Part shown: in pieces, positions 61,444 through 64,000 of the stretch
How the letters are laid out: the number at the start of each line of letters is the position of its first letter
Position numbering within the stretch: the first letter of the stretch is position 1
Assembly: GCA_016717265.1 (NCBI GenBank)
Contig: JADKFX010000001.1
Span: 3,670,501 to 3,734,500, forward strand
Direction: 5' to 3'
DNA from: Saprospiraceae bacterium
Lineage (GTDB): Bacteria; Bacteroidota; Bacteroidia; Chitinophagales; Saprospiraceae
DNA length: 64,000 bases
Notes under the pieces: generated by a model
The model's database searches: none
Seen by the model: only the letters and a program-made list of their open reading frames with translations
Told to the model about the DNA's origin: nothing
Translations under genes and position numbers: made by a program

Positions 61444-62496
61444 CTAAAAGGTATCAATAAATGGTTTTAATTCAGATTCTAATGTGAGTTGTAAAGCTCT
61501 CACTTGATCTTGAGAAAATTGTATAGCTGGCCTGTTCAATGTAATTGCTGTTGTAAATGTACCAGGAATTGATTCAATTGCAGCAATGGCTGCCTCGATT
61601 TGATTCACTATTTTCTGATGCAAACTTACTTTGGATTGATGTAATAAAGTATAAAATCCAGCTATTGATCCAGAACCGTCTAAACTTCCTAAATAAATAT
61701 TTTTAATACTCCTTATATTATCGGCAAAATCTGCTTTTGAATTTGCGCTAAATCGGCTTTCCTCTTTTAATATATCGGACTGTACAAAAGGATCATTTAT
61801 TTTTCCATTTGCAACTTCATCTGCAATGGTAATCATTCCATCAACCAATTCTTGCAAAGCAGATTTTTGTGAAGGATAAATGCTAGACACCTTTCCTGCT
61901 TCAATTAAATTTTTTCCAAAATTCTGACCCTCTGTACGCCAGGCATCAAAAAGTTGTTGAGTTGATCCATTTAAACTTTGAGTACACGCACTTAAATATT
62001 CAAACTGCCTGGTATTAAATTCTGCAAGTTGCTTATTTCCATTCTCGCCAAACAATAAATATTCAATCGTATGAAATCCTTTTAAAGTTCCTTCCAATGC
62101 ATCTACATAGGTTTTATTTAATACATCTGGACTTGCCATGACAGCATCCAAATCAACAACATTGACTGGCCATGAATCTATAGATGGATCAATCCCCTGT
62201 TGATCTACTGGACCAAATAAAAAACCTTCAGATTGTTCCCATGGAATTCTAGAATTGCGCCAAGCTAATCTAGCCAATTCTAAATTTCCAGTTGAAGTAT
62301 TACTCTTAAGTTGGTCAATTGCAATTAATAGCAACTTCGATTTATCATTCAAATCTTTATAAGTATTTATGATAACCTGATTTGTTGAATTGCTTAGTAC
62401 ATCCGAATAATCAACAGCTGGCTTAATTGAATCTTTTGAACAAGAGATAAAATTAAAGATGCTGAGAAGGACAAAAATAGATTTCAAATATTTCAT
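61444..62496 (-). CDS. Imelysin family lipoprotein (iron-regulated EfeO-like)
   Basis: 350 residues. Lipobox FNFISC followed by SKDS. The imelysin domain (~30-345) contains the conserved GxHxxE motif in LKGFHTIEYLLFGE and WRNSRIPWEQSEGFLFGPV near the start. Imelysin-like proteins (ICMP, EfeO M75) bind iron or haem and are induced in iron shortage. Second in the porin-imelysin-DHOR operon. Confidence 0.92.
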   Translation of the reverse strand: MKYLKSIFVLLSIFNFISCSKDSIKPAVDYSDVLSNSTNQVIINTYKDLNDKSKLLLIAIDQLKSNTSTGNLELARLAWRNSRIPWEQSEGFLFGPVDQQGIDPSIDSWPVNVVDLDAVMASPDVLNKTYVDALEGTLKGFHTIEYLLFGENGNKQLAEFNTRQFEYLSACTQSLNGSTQQLFDAWRTEGQNFGKNLIEAGKVSSIYPSQKSALQELVDGMITIADEVANGKINDPFVQSDILKEESRFSANSKADFADNIRSIKNIYLGSLDGSGSIAGFYTLLHQSKVSLHQKIVNQIEAAIAAIESIPGTFTTAITLNRPAIQFSQDQVRALQLTLESELKPFIDTF

Positions 62497-62537
62497 AAAT
62501 TTCTATTATTTAATATATATATTAAAAATAATGATTA

Positions 62538-63839
62538 TCAAAGTATAAAACCAAAACCTAATGACATCGTTTCTTGATACTTATTGACAGCAATTCCAAT
62601 TATTTGCTTAGAATATTGTCCTTTTAAAATTAACCAGTGTGTTGGAAGATAATTAAATCCAAATGCAATCGCATTCCGTTCCCATCTTGGATTATTAAAA
62701 ATGGATCCTTCTGTTGCAAATTGTGTATCATAATAATCATATCTTCCAAACATAAACAGTTTATTCTTCATACCTTTTTTTATCAACTCTGAAACTTGAA
62801 ATCCAAACTCTAAACTGGCACCGAATGCTTGCTTCCCGACCGGGGTTCTTTTCACATTTAAATTGTTAGATAAATTTCGATTAGCATTGCTTACCGCTTC
62901 AGAATTTTGAAGTTGACCAAACAAAGAAATAATTTGAACTGAGAATAAATTCCACTTTAAAGCAGTATGAGCTTCAAACAAAGCTAAAAAAGCATTTTGT
63001 TGTAAATCTGGCTTTGGACGATTATTTCTAGTATTCCCGAAATATCCAGAAATGCCAAGATGATTATTATCATTAAACTTATAATCTAATCGTATTACAC
63101 CTGCTATGTCTTCAGCATTTACAGTTTCAAACCTTCTTTGATTGCCGCGTTTGATAAAGTTTGCAGAATTAAAAGCAGATCCATCTAAACCTGCCACTAC
63201 ACCTAAATACCAATGTAAATGCTTTCTAAAGATTCCATTCAGCAAAATTCCATATTCTGTCCAGTTGGTAGGCAAAATGACATTTTCCATTTCTGGAAGT
63301 TGATTTGTTCTGTATTCATCTGGCTCATCAAAAAAATTAGACAATCCAAATGGTACTTTTACTCTCCCGAAGGAAATATTCACATCTGTATTAAAATGAT
63401 ATCGAATGTTAAATTGTTCCAACCAGATTTCACCTCCTTTTTCCACTTCATATTCAAATTCACCAAATTCCTCTAATGGGTCAAATTCAAGCGTAACACC
63501 TGTTCCTCCATGCTCAATTTCTAATTCAGAAACCAATTTCCATTGATCATCAATTTGATAATTCAATTCTAAAACAGCCCGTTCAAAATCTATGTCATTT
63601 CTTTTTGCTGGAAATAGCTGCCAATTATAACAATTCAAATTCATAACACCATATCCAGATAAATGCAATTTCTTTTTCAAATCTTTTGAATTCGTTTGAA
63701 TAATTTGCAAAGAATCTAAATTTGAAATCTGAGCATTCAAATATGAATAAAACAATATAAAACAAGCTAAAATATAAAATGTCTTAAATGATATATAGAA
63801 ATTATAATTTAATTTTGGCAATATTATATCGGCTCCCAT
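62538..63839 (-). CDS. Outer-membrane porin-like beta-barrel (OprO/P-like)
   Basis: 433 residues. A signal segment (~15-36; YILACFILFYSYLNAQ) is preceded by a long N-terminus. The barrel contains porin-type strands (RAVLELNYQIDDQWKLVSEL; NISFGRVKVPFGLSNFFDEP; FMFGRYDYYDTQF) and ends SLGFGFIL, a terminal aromatic strand. The FGRVKVPFG block is typical of phosphate-selective porin-like proteins, but in this operon it may instead admit iron complexes. First gene of the iron-linked operon, 41 bases before imelysin. Confidence 0.85.
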   Translation of the reverse strand: MGADIILPKLNYNFYISFKTFYILACFILFYSYLNAQISNLDSLQIIQTNSKDLKKKLHLSGYGVMNLNCYNWQLFPAKRNDIDFERAVLELNYQIDDQWKLVSELEIEHGGTGVTLEFDPLEEFGEFEYEVEKGGEIWLEQFNIRYHFNTDVNISFGRVKVPFGLSNFFDEPDEYRTNQLPEMENVILPTNWTEYGILLNGIFRKHLHWYLGVVAGLDGSAFNSANFIKRGNQRRFETVNAEDIAGVIRLDYKFNDNNHLGISGYFGNTRNNRPKPDLQQNAFLALFEAHTALKWNLFSVQIISLFGQLQNSEAVSNANRNLSNNLNVKRTPVGKQAFGASLEFGFQVSELIKKGMKNKLFMFGRYDYYDTQFATEGSIFNNPRWERNAIAFGFNYLPTHWLILKGQYSKQIIGIAVNKYQETMSLGFGFIL

Positions 63840-63870
63840 AGATTCTATGAATTATGATTAAGAATTAAAT

Positions 63871-63993
63871 ATGGATGCATTCTTAACAAATAGTGATCTC
63901 TCTACAACGATCATTTATAAAAACAAACGATTCCCTAAGGGCGTTCGTAAAAAATCAAGCTATAAACTGCTGCAAAACCATTTGCAAAAGTAG
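63871..63993 (+). CDS. Possible small basic protein near the right edge
   Basis: 40 codons, ATG 63871 to TAG 63991, product starting MDAFLTNSDLSTTIIYKNKR and ending KLLQNHLQK, rich in Lys. It is divergent from the porin gene. There is no recognised family and no clear promoter, so coding is doubtful. Confidence 0.2.
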   Translation: MDAFLTNSDLSTTIIYKNKRFPKGVRKKSSYKLLQNHLQK

Positions 63994-64000
63994 CACTGGA

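Noticed and set aside
1..64000. CRISPR arrays, insertion sequences, prophage and tRNA genes
   Set aside because: No regularly spaced repeats, transposase or integrase motifs, phage structural genes or CCA-ending cloverleafs were recognised on reading both strands; a tRNAscan or ISfinder search would settle this.

Overview
The window is AT-rich DNA from a member of the Bacteroidota, most likely a Saprospiraceae-like bacterium (inference). The sequence shows a SusC/SusD pair, type IX secretion (T9SS)-style C-terminal tails, acidic residues after lipoprotein cysteines, type B ribosomal protein L31, the Bacteroidetes GlmU-like sugar nucleotidyltransferase, and TAnnTTTG-type -7 promoter elements instead of sigma70 boxes. 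No tRNA, rRNA, CRISPR array, phage or insertion sequence was recognised.

Layout. 1-3.4 kb: N-terminal 1135 residues of a very large repeated HYR-type surface protein on the minus strand, cut by the left edge. 3.7-11.9 kb: glycoprotein-glycan genes (glycosylasparaginase, a GH92 alpha-mannosidase interrupted by a frameshift, a GH20 hexosaminidase) around a lipid A-type acyltransferase. 12-19.5 kb: spermidine-synthase-like protein, GlmU-like protein, rpmE2, lnt, a phosphoglucose/phosphomannose isomerase, a PDZ aspartic protease and a degenerate EEP-fold protein. 19.7-25.4 kb: a lamin-tail surface protein, asd with a coupled micro-ORF, a coiled-coil protein and a small HAD protein. 25.7-29.3 kb: an M36 metalloprotease with PA, DUF11 and T9SS tail. 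29.4-43.4 kb: mainly housekeeping genes (rlmB, TraB/GumN-like, gamma-carbonic anhydrase-like, yraN, rhodanese, PASTA protein, ddl, DUF177-rpmF, ridA, trpS, FAH, TPR, PstS-like, Smr) plus a beta-barrel protein and a T9SS-tailed serine hydrolase.

43.6-56.8 kb is a polysaccharide utilisation locus: SusC, SusD, GH144, LamG lipoprotein, a second GH144, GH3 and GH97. Two GH144 enzymes plus GH3 point to beta-1,2-glucan. The GH97 carries the glutamates of inverting SusB-type alpha-glucosidases, so the real substrate may also contain an alpha-glucosidic bond, for example alpha-1,6-cyclised beta-1,2-glucan. No regulator lies beside it. It reads into a GNAT acetyltransferase and a ZIP metal transporter.

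60-63.8 kb is a three-gene minus-strand operon (outer-membrane porin, imelysin, di-haem DUF1111 oxidoreductase) of the kind linked to iron acquisition.

Several long open frames begin at TTG or GTG codons that lie in promoters or before signal peptides; starts given here were moved to the first credible ATG.
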